Positions 1 through 11,821 are shown, counted from the stretch's first letter. The stretch: DNA of 64,000 bases from Alopecurus myosuroides (GCA_028641055.1 CM054062.1:170631715-170695714); one strand, 5' to 3'. A program made the numbers and translations. Notes: generated from the sequence alone by a model not told the origin.

Positions 1-2435
1 ATGGAGTTGATCATAAAAATATTCTCTACCCAAATATGTAATTTTCACACATGTTTGAGAAATTCCAAAAATGAGTAGTTATTTAATTTTGTTTAATCAT
101 TTAAAATGGAGAAAATAAGTTTTTATTCACAAAAATTAGAAAATTAAAAGTTATATACCAAATTGCTCAAAATGACAAATGCAATCCATTTATGATATTT
201 TCAAACCCATTTGAGCAATTAAAATTGATTCACTTCCAGAATCGCCCGAAACCCCCTCCGGGGTCTATTTCGGGACTTTTTGGTTAAAAATGCATAACTA
301 ACATCCGAACCCTAGCAAACCATCGAACATGTACAGGGATTTATTTTAGTGCATTAACTTGCTCATGCATACATATTGCGCATTGCATCGATGCCATGTT
401 TGATTGTTGTTTCTCTTTCGGTGTTTTGCTTCTGATCGGTAGAACGTGACTCCGAAGAGAAGATCGACAACGGCATGACGAATACTTGATCTTAACCGAC
501 AAGTCAGGCACTTATTCCTGAAGACTTTCTCTGGTTTTCTTGAAGTAAGGCAAGCATAACCTCTTATCTTCCCATATATGGTTTCAAAAGACTTTTTGAC
601 TCTCGTACAATGCATTCGATTCTAATCTATCTTGTGTCAGTAGTTAGAGTTGTCCTATATTATGCATAACCTAATTATCCTGATCCACTACTCCTAGCAG
701 CCATAGGTCTGATTGTGTTCATCGCCAAAGCCTTAAATATGATGTGCTTCGTCATACATGCTTGTTATCTCTGCTCCATCCGGTTGATGAATCAGAGTTA
801 CGAATGAATCTAGTATGATAGGATGTTGTGGAAAGTTAAGAGAACTTGATTAACATGATTTAAAGGTGTGGATTACGAGACCACAGAGGGTCTGTGGTGG
901 TTGTCTCGTTCATGCCCCTAGGAGCGAGTTCTCGTCTTCGAGCCAAGACTGAGCGTGCATCCACACGGGGATTGGATTCCCCTCGGTCTCAACTTGTCTA
1001 GTTTGTTCCATGAGTTGCCTAGTTCGGGCTTTCCATTTGGATTTGCGGGGATATTAAGACACTTTCAAAACTAGGACGTGGGGATGTATCGGCGCTCTGC
1101 GGGTAGGTAACCGTCGAGCATTGCGCACAACGATAGAGACCCGGCAGGAGATGGCCACTCCCTATTGGCGGACCATCTCTACTCGGAGTGACTCATGGAA
1201 TAGGCGAAGTAAGGGAAAGGTCGTGGTCAACCTCCCTCTGCTGGCACTTCCCGGACTAGTGCTACCACCGGTGGCATTAAGAGTTGGTTGGTACGTGTGG
1301 TTAAAGTTGTACACCCCTGCAGGGTTAAATCTTTTTGAAAATCCGTGTCCGCGGTTAAGGACGACTTGGTGACGGATTCTGTGATCATAGATAACTTAAA
1401 CGGAATGATTAAAACTTGCTGATAACGAATGAAGGATGCCTCCTCGGAGATGCCGAGAGGGGTTACCTTGTAGCATGAGGTAGTGGAACACTTGAGGTGG
1501 TGATCTTTGAAGTACGAGGTGCTGATATGTTTTGGTGGATTAAAAAGATGATGATATCAGTAGTTGAGCAGCTTTCTCATCTGTTTTCAAAATACTCTGC
1601 GAGACGTGCTATTCCTTCCTCAACTTGGAAAACAAAGATGGCTTTACGCAAAATAACCTTCACAACTCTTTCTAAAAGATAGCAGATATATGATAGGTTA
1701 ACTAAGCATTGTTGAGTACCTCCCGTACTCAGGTTTTTTTTAATTTTGGTTCAGGTGGAGTTTCTCACATCGGTGGTGATTCAACATGGACATCGACGAG
1801 TAGTTTGGGGTTCCTAGGTAGCAGCCTGGAATCTATGGGCTGGGACGTCGCCTTATGTTGCGGCCTCTTAGGCCTTTTTGGTTCTTGTTGGTTAGCAACA
1901 TAATTTGTCTTATGTTGTATGATGTAATGTTGGGTCGTGTGAACTCTTCTTGTAAGCTATACTCTAGTAACACCTGTTTAATACAACTTTCATGTCTAGA
2001 GTGCTGCTTTGATCGGTTGTTGGTTTCGATCCCGTTGTAATACAGTTTTGGCTATGCCTGCATAGTTGTCGCAGTCTAGGGGTTGTGGAGCCGATGATCC
2101 ATGTCCGAGTCCGCCTGCTGATGTGATTCGGCCTGGGGCGAGGTAACCCCAGTAACGCTCGATTGTTGTTGCACTTTCTGGACACATAGCAACTCTGTAT
2201 AACTTTGGTCCCGTTCCTTCAGTTTTATCCGACTCATGGACGCTTGGGTATGCATAATTTGTTATGACTAGCATGGATACAACGAGTAGTAGACCGGGGA
2301 TCCGGACTACGTGCTGATGAATCCGGTCTGCCTGCCGTTGTTTGTTGCGGCCGAGGCTGGTAACCCTGAAGCCCTTGTGAGTCCATGGCTAGGAGCACAT
2401 AACAGTATGTATATCTCTGGGTCCCGGGTCTGACA
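1..2435 (+). repeat. Gypsy LTR, 3' LTR or solo LTR, cut by the window edge
   Basis: The reverse complement of this stretch matches the LTR at 44543-48200 and the partial one at 51962-53367. It therefore belongs to the same Gypsy family, here in plus orientation. It ends ...GGGTCTGACA at 2435 and runs straight into LINE coding sequence, with no primer-binding site, so it is a 3' LTR or a solo LTR. By comparison with the 3.66-kb copy, about 1.2 kb of this LTR lies left of the window. The short ORFs inside it are not conserved as proteins between the copies. The base pairs CAATC (2436-2440) would be the right target-site copy, but the left one is outside the window. Confidence 0.85.
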
Positions 2436-5403
2436 CAATCCCCTATGGAGGTGTGGTTGAATAAACTGAGGCATGTTCGTTGCTACCAAAAGGGGTGGGC
2501 GAAGAACCAGAGTGGAAAATATAAGTTAGAAAAGGAGCGTTTAGTAAAGATCATCAAAGATCTGGATATTCAGGCTGAGTCTAGGCAGCTCTTGGCCTCT
2601 GAAGGGAGGCGTTGAGAAGTGCCAATGATCAACTTTGTACTCTACGTAGAGTGGAAGAGAAAAAGTGGGCGTAAAGAGCTACAGTGAAGCATGTTCAGGA
2701 GGGTGGTAATAACACTAAATATGTCCATCTTATGGCTAATGGTATACATAGGAAAAAATTAATTTTCCAATTAGAGCAAGAAGAAGGAACCATTGTCGGG
2801 AACAGAACCTAAAGACCTATATTACTGAGTATTACAAGAAGCTATTTGGGGCACCGGATCCAAATAGTTTTTCGTTGGATGAGAGCGTGGTGCATGATAT
2901 TCCACGATTGTCGGATATTGAAAATGGTATTCACACGGCTGATTTCCCGTTATCAGAAGTGCATGATGCTATCTTTCAAATGGAGAGAAATAAAGCACCA
3001 GGACCGGACGGGTTCCCTGAAAGTAATTAAAGCGGATATTATGGCCATGTTTGTGCAGTTTAAACAAGGGAACCTGTCTTTGTTTAAGTTAAATTTTGGG
3101 GTGGTTACTTTGTTACCCACGAATGAGAATGTTGTGCAATTTCAACAATATAGGCCTATTTGTCTCTTGAATGGTGGGTTTAAACTTTTTACTAAAGTGG
3201 CAACCAATAGAATTTCGTCTATTGCTAGTAAGATTATTAAACCAACATAGACGGTGTTCTTACCAGGGAGACACATCCTTGAGGGGGTGGTTATTCTCCA
3301 TGAAACTATCCACGAACTTAAACGAAAGAAAATGGATGGGATTATTTTTAAGATAGACTTTCAAAAGGCATATGATAAGGTAAATTGGAATTTTTTGCTA
3401 TAAGTCCTTCGTATGAAAGGTTTTGATGCACTTTGGTGCAAGTGGATATTACAATTCATACAGGGTGGCAGTGTTGGCGTGAGGGTTAATGGTGATATAG
3501 GTCATTATTTCCAAACTAGAAAAGGTCTAAGACAGGAGGATCCTCTGTCTCCAATACTTTTTAATATTGTAGCAGACATCCTGACTATTCTTATTGCTAG
3601 GGCAAAGGAGAATGGTCAGGTTGGAGTCTTGGTTCCTCATCTGGTTGAGGGAGGAGTTTCAATACTGCAATACGCTGATGATACAATTTTGTTCATGGAA
3701 CATGATTTTGCGAAAGCAGTAAATATGAAACTTATTTTATGCCTTTTTGAGCATTTGACGGGTTTAAAAATTAATTTCCATAAGAGTGATATTTTTTGTT
3801 TTGGCAAAGCTAAAGAGGATGAAGACCAGTAGAAAGTGGATTTTTGGTTGTGAGAGTGGATCACTACCTTTTAAGTATGTGGGGATTCCAATTCATCATT
3901 GAAATCTCACTAATGCTGAATAGTATCCAGTAGAGACTCGATTCGAGAAGAAGTTGAGTTGCTAGCAAGCCAAGTTATTATCCTATGGGGATCGTCTTGT
4001 TCTTGTCAATACAATATTAACAAGTTTGCCTATGTTTATGTTGTCTTTTCTTGAAATACCTATTGGGGTAAGAAAGAGACTAGACTTCTATAGATCTCGT
4101 TTTTTCTGGCAGAGTGATGAGAACAAACGAAAGTATAGGTTGAATAAATGGAATATTATTTGTCGTCCCAAAAGTCAGGGGTTTGGGGATCAAAGTTCTT
4201 GAGCTTAAAAATAAATGTCTCCTTCGCAAATGGTATTTTAAATTGTTAAACGAAGAAGGCATGTGGCAAGAGCTTTAAAATAATAAATACCTCAAAAACT
4301 CGACTTTAGCTTCAACCGAATGTAACCCAATGGATTCTTCTTTTTGGAAGGGTTCGATGCGGGTAAAAAACGACTTCTTAAGTAGGGGGTCTTTTAAACT
4401 TGGGGATGGAGCGGGCATTAGTGTTTGGGAAGATATTTGGCATGGTGATACTCCTCTTAAAAATCAGTATCCATCTCTTTATAACATTGTTAGAATGAAG
4501 AAAGCTTCGGTTCACGATGTTATGTCTAATGTTCCACCGGTGAATTTGAGTTTTAGAAGGAACATAGTAGGGCCTGTGTGGGAAGCATGGCCTCATTTGT
4601 ACCTAATACTGATGGATGAGGATGGGGACTCTTTTGTTTGGAGTCTAATGAATAATGGAGCCTTCACAGTTAAGTCTATGTATAAGGATTTAATGAATGG
4701 CCATACTAGATATTTGCGCAAATATCTTTGGAAGCTAAAAAATCCTTTTAAGATAAAAGTCTTTATGTGGTTCCTGAATAATAAAGTCTTGCTCACTAAA
4801 GATAATTTAGTTAGGAGAAAATGGCAAGAATGTACTAAGTGTTTTTTTTGTGACTTAGAGGAGACTATTGAATATTTATTTATCTCTTGTCCTTTTGCTA
4901 AACTTATTTGGAGAGTGGGTTTTTCCACTTATAATATCACACCGCCTACTAATATTGCAAATATGTGTGGAAATTGGTTGAACGGTGTTGATAAAAAGAC
5001 AAAATCTAGAATCGTGTTGGTCAATCTGGAACTGTCGGAATAATTTAGTCTTTAATCGTGCCTCAAATGCTCATGTAATGCAGGTTATTTCTTTGACGGC
5101 TCATTGGATCAAGCAATGGGAGATTTTGCTGCCGGTGGACAACGAGAGCTTATGGTTACCAGATGTTTGCTTCTGCTGATGGTCGCTCAGGAGTTTTTCA
5201 GGCGGGCTTCATGGCAGCATTTTAGTCGTTTACCAGACGCGTAGTTCGAGTTAGATGCTGCTATTTTGTTGGTTGATTGGAGTACCCACTTTATGTTTTA
5301 TTTCATTGTACTCAATTCTTAACGCTGGATTATTCGTAATAAATAAATCTGTGTGCATCAATCGATGCAGAAGCTGGGGCTTTACCCCCATTTCGAAAAA
5401 AAA
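2436..5403 (+). pseudogene. Decayed L1-type LINE ORF2 (reverse transcriptase plus zf-RVT), 3' end with poly-A
   Basis: This is the C-terminal two thirds of a plant L1-like non-LTR retrotransposon polyprotein. Translation in shifting frames shows the endonuclease-RT linker (2440-2620), RT blocks including the [17 protein letters not shown] region near 3345-3380, GLRQxDPLSP near 3520-3550, and the catalytic YADD at 3671-3682. A C-terminal zinc-binding region (4330-5043) has Cys residues in a CxxCFFC-like context, but the usual His is Tyr. Several stops (for example TAG at 3248 and TAA near 3401) and frameshifts break it. The 3' end has the typical 'ccccc-attt-poly-A' finish, with eight A at 5396-5403. 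The 5' part was separated by the Gypsy LTR that ends at 2435. Confidence 0.85.
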
Positions 5404-6584
5404 GATCGAAAAAATACACTGAAACTTGAATCTGCACACACAGGCTGGCAGAGATAGAACACTTACACGACTCCACCATAAGCTGAGGTGTAGTGGTGGC
5501 TCCGCATCAGGTTTGCCACCCAGACATTTGCCACGGCCACTGCCCGCCCTTCCGAGCAACGAGTGCCTCACCATCATGGGGTTTGAGCTGCCACAGTGGT
5601 CATCATTTGCCTCCTACACCCCACCGCCCACTCCAGCCAAATTTGGATCTGCGCCGCTGTCATGGTCGATGCCGCCGCTGCTGGCAACCGGATCCATGTC
5701 GAGGAGAAAGGAGGGAGAGAGCGCGAGTGAGAGTGACGGGTGCTGCCCGAACTAGTCCGGTTCAGACAAAGACGACACGCGCACCGTTAACGACCGTTAA
5801 CGGTTGTCCGTGTGCTGGCGCTTCCGCGTCGCCACGCCATCCTGACAACGGGCCCCGCTGGCAGTTTCTCGCTTAGAGCGTGTCAAAGGGAACAAGTGCT
5901 CTTTGTGACGATGTTACTGAATGCTAGTCGTTTTTTGCAAAAAAAATTGAAAACATGTGGTTTTTTTAAGCCCTAGCCCTCAATGTAATGGTTATTTGCA
6001 ATTAACTTTGGTTTGGCCAGTAAAAGATAGGCATACGAATATTTTTTAAATACAAGTTCTTTTGCTTAATTCTTGTTACATGATTCTTCTATGTGTCCTT
6101 AAGATGTGGATGAATGAATTTGTGAAGGGAGGTCGTCGCCAGGCAGGAGATATTGTTTGCTTCGAGCTGCTCAGGATCGAGTGTGAGAAGGAAGTCAAAA
6201 AATGGCTCTAGCTGTTGTTCCAGGCAAAAGTTTAGGGGCGCGGAGGACAAGATGAAAAAATTCCATTTTGATTGTTTTAGGAGGTAGTGCCTCCCTTTTA
6301 TATATTTATGAAACATGATTATGTTTGTTCTGTGTTGTCTGGAGCTGCTGACGCTCCCTGATTCTTCAGAGAAATACCGTCCGGGGTTAAAAGCATCTTG
6401 GTTTTAGAGGAATTTTGTAAGCTGTATTGTGTAGTTTCGTTTGCTGGATAGAGCGACCTAATTTGTCATTCGCAAATTCTTAAAAATGCGCAAGCTCGAT
6501 CTAGACAATCGCGAGATGTATCTTGTACTTACCTTTTAGTTTTTTAAAGCCCTATTTTTTTGGTTAGATGAATGGTTTATTGTA
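5404..6584. other. Unassigned intergenic sequence, GC-rich in its first half
   Basis: I see no recognisable gene. On the minus strand, an ATG near 5698 begins a GC-rich reading frame that runs towards 5410 with one internal TAG. It could be a relic first exon cut off by the LINE, but I recognise no family. From 5880 to 6584 the sequence is AT-richer with no feature I can support. Confidence 0.4.
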
Positions 6585-6707
6585 CTCCCTCCGTCCCAAA
6601 TTAATTGTCTCAAAATTGAAAAAAAGTGGATGTATCTAACACTAAAATATGTCAAGATATATCAATTTTTGTCTAACTTTGTGACAATTAATTTGGAACG
6701 GAGGAAG
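6585..6707. mobile_element. Stowaway MITE (Tc1/mariner type)
   Basis: A 123-bp element begins CTCCCTCCGTCCC and ends with the inverted counterpart (…GGAACGGAGGAAG). It is flanked by TA on both sides (6583-6584 and 6708-6709). The internal arms, ATTAATTGTC near the left end and GACAATTAAT near the right, extend the terminal inverted repeat, so the whole unit can fold into a hairpin. It has no coding capacity; such elements are mobilised by mariner-like transposases elsewhere. Confidence 0.93.
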
Positions 6708-6978
6708 TATATCACAAATCTTATTCACCTTTACACAATCCTTTTGTGAACTATAATAAAATGCTGCATGGTATTTTCTTATATTTGAAGTACATGATGC
6801 ATAAAAATAATTTTTGGTACCACGATAAATTATTATTATTCCGTGGCAATCGCACGGGCATTTGACCCAGTTTGTACTAAAATAATTATATTGTTTTCCT
6901 TGAAAAAGCATATCGGCACGCGGTACACAGCATCCAAAGGCACACAATAGAACAGCGCATAATTGGGATAATGATGAA

Positions 6979-7320
6979 TGTTACACGCAATAGCAAAACA
7001 ACGATGAAATTAAGTAAGATCGAACCAACGGGGACACGAGATTTTAACGTGGAAAACCCTTCCAACAAGGAAGAGAAAAAACCACGGGCACCAGCCAGCA
7101 ATACTTCACTATTTCGGGGGTAAGGTTACAATCGCGCCGGGATTTACAATGTGTGGCTTATCCCGTGCGACGGCTTAGAAGAGGTATATAAAGACGGTTC
7201 TGACCTAACTAGGTCGGTAACTGTGAATCCAACTCGAACTCGGTAACAACTCATACCGTACCGCGTAGCGGAGGCTAAATTTTCCTTTATCTTCATATGA
7301 ATTTTGATCACCATAAAACA
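6979..7320 (-). repeat. Solo-LTR-like repeat, Copia type, inverted copy of 9258-9589
   Basis: Read on the minus strand it begins TGTTTTATGG and ends GCGTGTAACA. It is about 90 percent identical by eye to 9258-9589, which lies in the opposite orientation. A TTATATACCTCTT box sits mid-element, and the last third carries the 'ttttccacgttaa' block that many grass Copia LTRs show near their 3' end. ATGAA lies directly left (6974-6978) and again three bases beyond the right end, an imperfect target-site duplication. Together with its partner it brackets the first phylloplanin-like gene. Confidence 0.65.
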
Positions 7321-7369
7321 ACGATGAAGAAAGTATGGAAAAAACCATAGACAAGGATCGATGTCACTG

Positions 7370-7959
7370 TACTGTAAGTATCCCCGTTTTCTTGGCATTG
7401 TCAGGCACACGAGCCAAACGAGAATTAATTCCCCAGGCATGGTCCGGTCGAGCACGCCGTGGAAGTCCACCGGCACCGATCACGCGCGCGGCCTAGGCTA
7501 GCAAGCTCGTGGCACCCTCTGCAAGACAATGCAAGGCTCGGTGAGCAGCCGTTGGTTGATCCAACTAATTAACCGATCCCATCATTTGCCAATGACAGGC
7601 GTACCTAAAAAATCTCTAGCTTGGCATGTGCTGCTACTGCCTGTCAACTGATCGAGCTTATTCTTGCTGCTTGGGCACGCGTTCAGGCCAAATTGTTCGC
7701 ATCCGGCCATGCCTGACGAAGACAGCAGCGTGTCACGCTCGAACACTGCGAGCATGCGCACGGGTTGAGTGAAGCCTGCAAGGATTCCGGCTGCATCTAC
7801 CTCGCCAGTCGTGAAAACCCGCTGCAACTTGGCCTCATCACAGTCTCACACACGCCTATAAATACGGCATCCAGGCAGCACCATGAGGCACCACACTCAG
7901 CAGCACATCTCTTCACTCCTCAACTCCTCGCTCGTACAGCACGCAAGGTCGACGGAGCA
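7370..7959 (+). promoter_or_regulatory. Promoter and 5' leader of phylloplanin-like gene 1
   Basis: A TATAAATA box lies at 7857-7864, 96 bp before the start codon. Several blocks recur in the same order upstream of gene 2: a 'cttggcattgtcaggcacac' block near 7392 (gene 2 near 11259), GTCGAGCACGCCG at 7447-7459 (11317-11329), CTTGGCATGTG near 7620 (near 11510) and GTCAACTGAT near 7646 (near 11555). This shows the duplication unit included about 0.6 kb of 5' flank. GTCAA is the reverse complement of a W-box core (TTGAC), but a single core is weak evidence for WRKY control. Confidence 0.7.
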
Positions 7960-8597
7960 ATGGCAGCCGCCAAGAGCCTTCTCGCCGCTCTCCTTTTCCT
8001 CGTGGTCGCCGTCGGCTCCGCGCCGAATGGTGTGGAGGCGAACAAGGCTGCCGCCCCCCTTGCCCTCGTCGCCGGCGTAGTGCCATGCAGCGCTGGCAGT
8101 TCCATCAACGCAGCTGCAGTTCCGCCGTTCCCCAGTAAGGACCCTGCCGTTTTTCTTGCCTGAATGCCACCTAACTAGTGCAGCTGTTCTCTTCTCCGGC
8201 GCACCGCCTTATCTCGTTTGTTTACTTTTGGCTCCGGACAGACGCCGCCGTTCAACTGGTATGTGGCGGCAGGGTGCTAGCCAGCACGAAGGCGGACATG
8301 AGTGGGGCGTTCAACATGAATCTTGGCACGGTCACCACGTCGCTGCTCGCTCCTCTACTCGGCAACGAGTGCAAGGTGGTGGTGGTCACTCCGCTGGCTG
8401 CATGTGACGCATCCCTGGCCAGCGTCACCGGGACCCTGGCCGCGCCCGTTCAGCTCCTGGGTGCTGACAGCGGCAGCGGCAGTGGCAGCGGCGCCCTCGG
8501 AGGCCTTGGCGGCCTCATTGGCCTCATCGGCCAGATTGTGGGCGGACTCCTCGGTGGCATCCTTAACATCATCCCATTACCCTTCTCCGTCGTCTAG
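7960..8597 (+). CDS. Phylloplanin-like secreted protein, gene 1 (two exons)
   Basis: Exons are 7960-8134 and 8242-8597, with a GTAAGG...ACAG intron (8135-8241) that splits an Asn codon. The spliced product is 176 aa. Residues 1-28 form a signal peptide with a hydrophobic core (LLAALLFLVVAVG). The mature part has the family signature: GVVPCSAGSSIN, VPPFPNAAVQLVCG, then CKVVVVTPLAAC. Four Cys (43, 66, 102, 113) could form two disulfides. The C-terminus is a Gly/Ser linker followed by a Gly/Leu/Ile-rich hydrophobic tail (about 143-176). Phylloplanins are small proteins secreted to the leaf surface by trichomes; in tobacco they inhibit oomycete spore germination. They are related to the Ole e 1 group. 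This start was chosen because it directly precedes the signal peptide and matches gene 2; an in-frame upstream extension lies above the TATA box. The frame is intact, so the gene is likely functional. The role in grasses is inferred. Confidence 0.8.
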
Positions 8598-8776
8598 ATA
8601 TGATGCCCTTGTCGATCGCCGGCACGGCGGAATTATAAATATTTAAGAAGAAATATCAATATGTAATGTACGTAACAGTGGACCTAACGGTCAATTAGGG
8701 GCCTGGTTTATGGAGTATGTCTCGTCCCATGAAATGTGTTAGATATACTTGCCAGTCTCGTTGTATGTTTGTGGAA

Positions 8777-8782
8777 AATAAA
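8777..8782 (+). terminator. Poly-A signal of gene 1
   Basis: AATAAA lies 180 bp past the stop codon, in the context 'gtggaaaataaagct'. The same context (gtgaaaaataaagct) follows gene 2, which supports it as the real 3'-end signal. Confidence 0.65.
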
Positions 8783-9257
8783 GCTCTATATTGTGTGTGA
8801 TTCTGGAGTTGCCCAGTTACTGTTCATGGTACGCACTTCATGAAACATTTTTCATGCTATACTCTAGGATTAACTTCGATCCCTGCTTGTTTGTCAAAAA
8901 AATAATAACTTCGATCCCTGCTCCCTAGCTAGCACACCAGTCTCCGCTACCGTGAAAATTAAGAAACGATAGTCTATAGTCCAAATCTTTGGTAGTGACG
9001 ACGTTCACCACACAACATTAATAGTCATGAACAAGTCACCAGTTCATCATGAATGATAAGCACGGTTGTTTCCAGAAATTGGAGGCCCCGGTGCGAAATG
9101 GATATGGAGGCCCTCTAATTGAAATATGTCGCGAGAGATGAAAAGCTACACGTGATCGAGTCTTCTATATATCCATGATTTTTTTAAAGTAGAACTTGAA
9201 TTAATGTAGTTGGATGCTATTTTTCTTTACTCTTTTTAATCAATATATATATTGTTT
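8783..9257. other. Intergenic, nothing recognised
   Basis: Plain AT-rich 3' flank of gene 1. No ORF, repeat boundary or RNA gene could be supported. Confidence 0.5.
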
Positions 9258-9589
9258 TGTTTTATGGTGATCCAAATTCATATGAAGATAAAGGAAAATT
9301 CGGCCTCCGCTACGGTACGAATTGTTACCGAGTTGGAGTTGGATTCACCGTTACCGACCTAGTTAGGTCAGGACCGCCTTTATATACCTCTTGTAATCCG
9401 CCGCACGGGATAAACCACACATTGTAAATCCCGGCGCGATTGTAAACTCACCCGAAATAGTGAAGTATTGCTGGCTGGCGCCCGTGGTTTTTTCTCTTCC
9501 TTGCTGAAGGGTTTTCCACGTTAAAATCTCGTGTTCCTGTTGGTTTGATCTTGCTTAATTTCATCGTTGATTTGCTATTGCGTGTAACA
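9258..9589 (+). repeat. Solo-LTR-like repeat, Copia type, plus-strand copy
   Basis: Begins TGTTTTATGG and ends GCGTGTAACA; the partner is the inverted copy at 6979-7320. An alternative start at 9253 (TGTTTTG...) gives flanks TATAT on the left and TATAC on the right, a possible 5-bp target-site duplication with one change. No primer-binding site or polypurine tract is present, so this is a solo LTR rather than part of an element. LTR polarity is inferred from the 'ccacgttaaaatctcgtg' 3'-end block. Confidence 0.65.
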
Positions 9590-9649
9590 TATACTAGAAA
9601 GAATCCTTAGGCGTCTACAGCTCTTGGTACATCATATCTATCGACCGGC

Positions 9650-9840
9650 CTTCCTTGTCGAGGGAGTGACCTTAGCTCAACTGGTTTGGAGAGTGGATGT
9701 ACAAACCCAGCACTCAAGTTTAAGTCCTCACATACGCGAATTTCGGTTCCGATTTATACTTGAGGATCATGTCTTTCTGACACTGATGCAATTTATCCCG
9801 AGGACCAGCCTTGATTTGTAACCAAGATAAATAAAAAATC
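9650..9840 (+). repeat. tRNA-derived SINE-like sequence
   Basis: TAGCTCAACTGG at 9673-9684 matches a pol III A box, and AGTTTAAGTCC at 9717-9727 resembles a B box 32 bp later. The right end is A-rich (aaataaaaaatcc). The sequence cannot fold into a complete tRNA, so a degenerate SINE is more likely than a tRNA gene. Boundaries are uncertain. Confidence 0.4.
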
Positions 9841-9865
9841 CTTATACTCATGCATTAAACACGCT

Positions 9866-11125
9866 AAATATAGTGGCCAAATTGAATGCCTGATTCCACA
9901 TCTGGTGGATGGAAGTTATCCATTCTTCAGTATGTGATGATACGATTATTTTTATGGACCATGACATTGATAAAGCTCGAAACTTGCAGTTAATTCTGAC
10001 GGCATTCGAGCAAGTATCGGGTATAAAGATTAACTTTTATAAGAGTGAATTGTTTTTCTTTGGCGAGGCTCAAGAAATTGCTTCGTTATATGCTCACTTA
10101 TTTGGCTGCGGGCAAGACTATTTTCCTATTAAGTATTTGGAAATTTCGATTCATTACCGGAGGCTTACAATCACTGAATGGAAAATGCTGGAGGAGAGAC
10201 TTCAAATTCGTCTAAATAGATGGAAAGGCAAGCTATTATCCATGAAAGGAATACTGGTTTTCATTAATTCAGTATTAGGTAGCATCGTACTTATGTGATT
10301 TCCTTGTTCCAACTTCTAAAAGGAATTTTAAAATGGTTGAATTATTTTCGATAAAGATTTTTCTGGCAAGGTGATAGTGAGAAAGCAAAATATCGACCGA
10401 CTAAATGGAGTGTGAACTGCAATCCCAAAGACCAAGGAGGACTCGGGAATCAGTACTTTCAGGTCAAGAACATGACCCTCCTTGGTAAATGGATCTTCAA
10501 GCTTCTTGCTGAAGAAGGGGTTTAGCAAACCCTCCTCAGGAGGAAGTATGTTCGCTCACATGCGCTATCTCAGGTTGTTTCGAAACCTGGTGACTCACAC
10601 TTCTAGGCTAGCCTTATAGGTACGAAGTTCTTCTTCCCATACGGGTCTTTCAATTAGGGACGGATCAGAAATTAGGTTTTGGGATGACAGATTGTTGGGT
10701 CATGCCACACTCCGAGAACAATATTCGGCTTTGTTTAATATTATGGAACCCAAAGACGATACGTTCGCTAAGGTGTTGAAAACTTCCCCACCGAATGTAT
10801 CATTCAGAAGAAGTTTATTTGGTCCTACACAAGCATCCTGGAATGCTTTGTTACTGGGTCTGTCTTCGCTATAGTTGACACAGGGACCGGATAAATTTCA
10901 GTGGAATCTCATTAAATGTGGTAAATTCTCGGTTGATTTCATGTACAAAACTTTAATCCAACTTGATGTACCTCTTGATAACAATAAGAAAATTTGGCGG
11001 ATGAAGAACCCGCTTAAAACTAAGGTGTTTGTGTGGTATTTTCGCCGAGGGGTAATTCTTACCAAAGATAACCTTGTAAAACACAATTGGTACGAACTTC
11101 ATTCTGTCGCCATAGCGTGCTTCCT
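9866..11125 (+). pseudogene. 5'- and 3'-truncated L1-type LINE fragment
   Basis: Translation gives the region just after the RT active site: a PHLVDG motif, then a frameshifted YADD position near 9925-9945, then FEQVSGIKINFYKSE, followed by the WKGKLLSMKG-like thumb region to 10298. Further on is the zf-RVT region (10692-11125) with SFRRSLFGP and MKNPLKTKVFVW blocks. These match the corresponding blocks of the LINE at 3600-4900 in type but are clearly diverged from it. Stops and frameshifts abound. It sits between the two phylloplanin-like genes and ends where the duplicated promoter of gene 2 begins. Confidence 0.8.
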
Positions 11126-11219
11126 ATTCCAGGACTTAGAAGTCAATTAAGCAGATCGGGTATAGCAAGCAGAAGGTAAGGCAGAGAACAGATGGAACAT
11201 GGGAATGAAGTACGTATCC

Positions 11220-11821
11220 GATGGACAAGGACGTGGTGGTAGTTTCTCCCGTCTTCTTGGCAGTGTTAGGCACACATGAACCAAAACAGATCAAATAATT
11301 CCACAGGCATGCACCAGTCGAGCACGCCGGGGAATGCAGCCGGCCGGTGCTGCACTGCATACCGAGGGATCGATCACGCGCGCACTCTAGCACCCTACGC
11401 AGGATATATCCGTTGGCTGATCCGACTAATCGGGCTTGATTCGTGTCATTATTTGCCAATAATAAGGCGTGTCGTCACCTCATATCCATGTACTACTCCA
11501 ACTAACACAGCTTGGCATGTGGTACTGGTCCATGCATGGATCGATGGTGCCCGTCAACTGATGGAGATTTGTTTGGAGCTTTGGATCCTTCCATGCCTGC
11601 CCCACGCGGACGGTAGCGTGCCCAGCTCGGACACTGCAAAGCATGCGCACGGTGGTTCACCGTAACCGGCGAGCGTTGCAGCAACCTAGTCGTCAAAAAC
11701 CGCGGCAACTTGGCAGGCCTCCTCGCACGCCTATAAAAAGGGGACGCATGCAGCAGCATGAGCCACCACACTCAGCACACCACAATATCCTCACACAGAG
11801 AGGTCGAGCGGATCCAAGGCA
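11220..11821 (+). promoter_or_regulatory. Promoter and 5' leader of phylloplanin-like gene 2
   Basis: TATAAAA at 11732-11738 lies 84 bp before the ATG. The upstream blocks match those of gene 1 in order and spacing (GTCGAGCACGCCG at 11317-11329, CTTGGCATGTG near 11510, GTCAACTGAT near 11555). The leader also carries the 'caccacactcagca' block found in gene 1. Confidence 0.7.

Noticed and set aside
7765..7959. In-frame N-terminal extension of phylloplanin-like gene 1
   Set aside because: It spans the TATA box and leader and is not matched in gene 2; the signal peptide begins at 7960.
7883..8080. Conserved upstream ATG (M-x-HHTQ) overlapping the start of gene 1, with a similar one at 11758 in gene 2
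   Set aside because: It lies only 26 bp past the start of each TATA box, so transcription probably begins at or after it. It is out of frame with the gene and loses similarity after a few codons.
6979..9589. Gene capture by a transposon with terminal inverted repeats around gene 1
   Set aside because: The repeats have LTR-like TG...CA ends, and the gene's promoter homology with gene 2 stops inside them without a joint boundary. Two separate solo LTRs explain this more simply.
9673..9727. Functional tRNA gene
   Set aside because: A- and B-box-like motifs are present, but no full cloverleaf can be formed; kept only as SINE-like.
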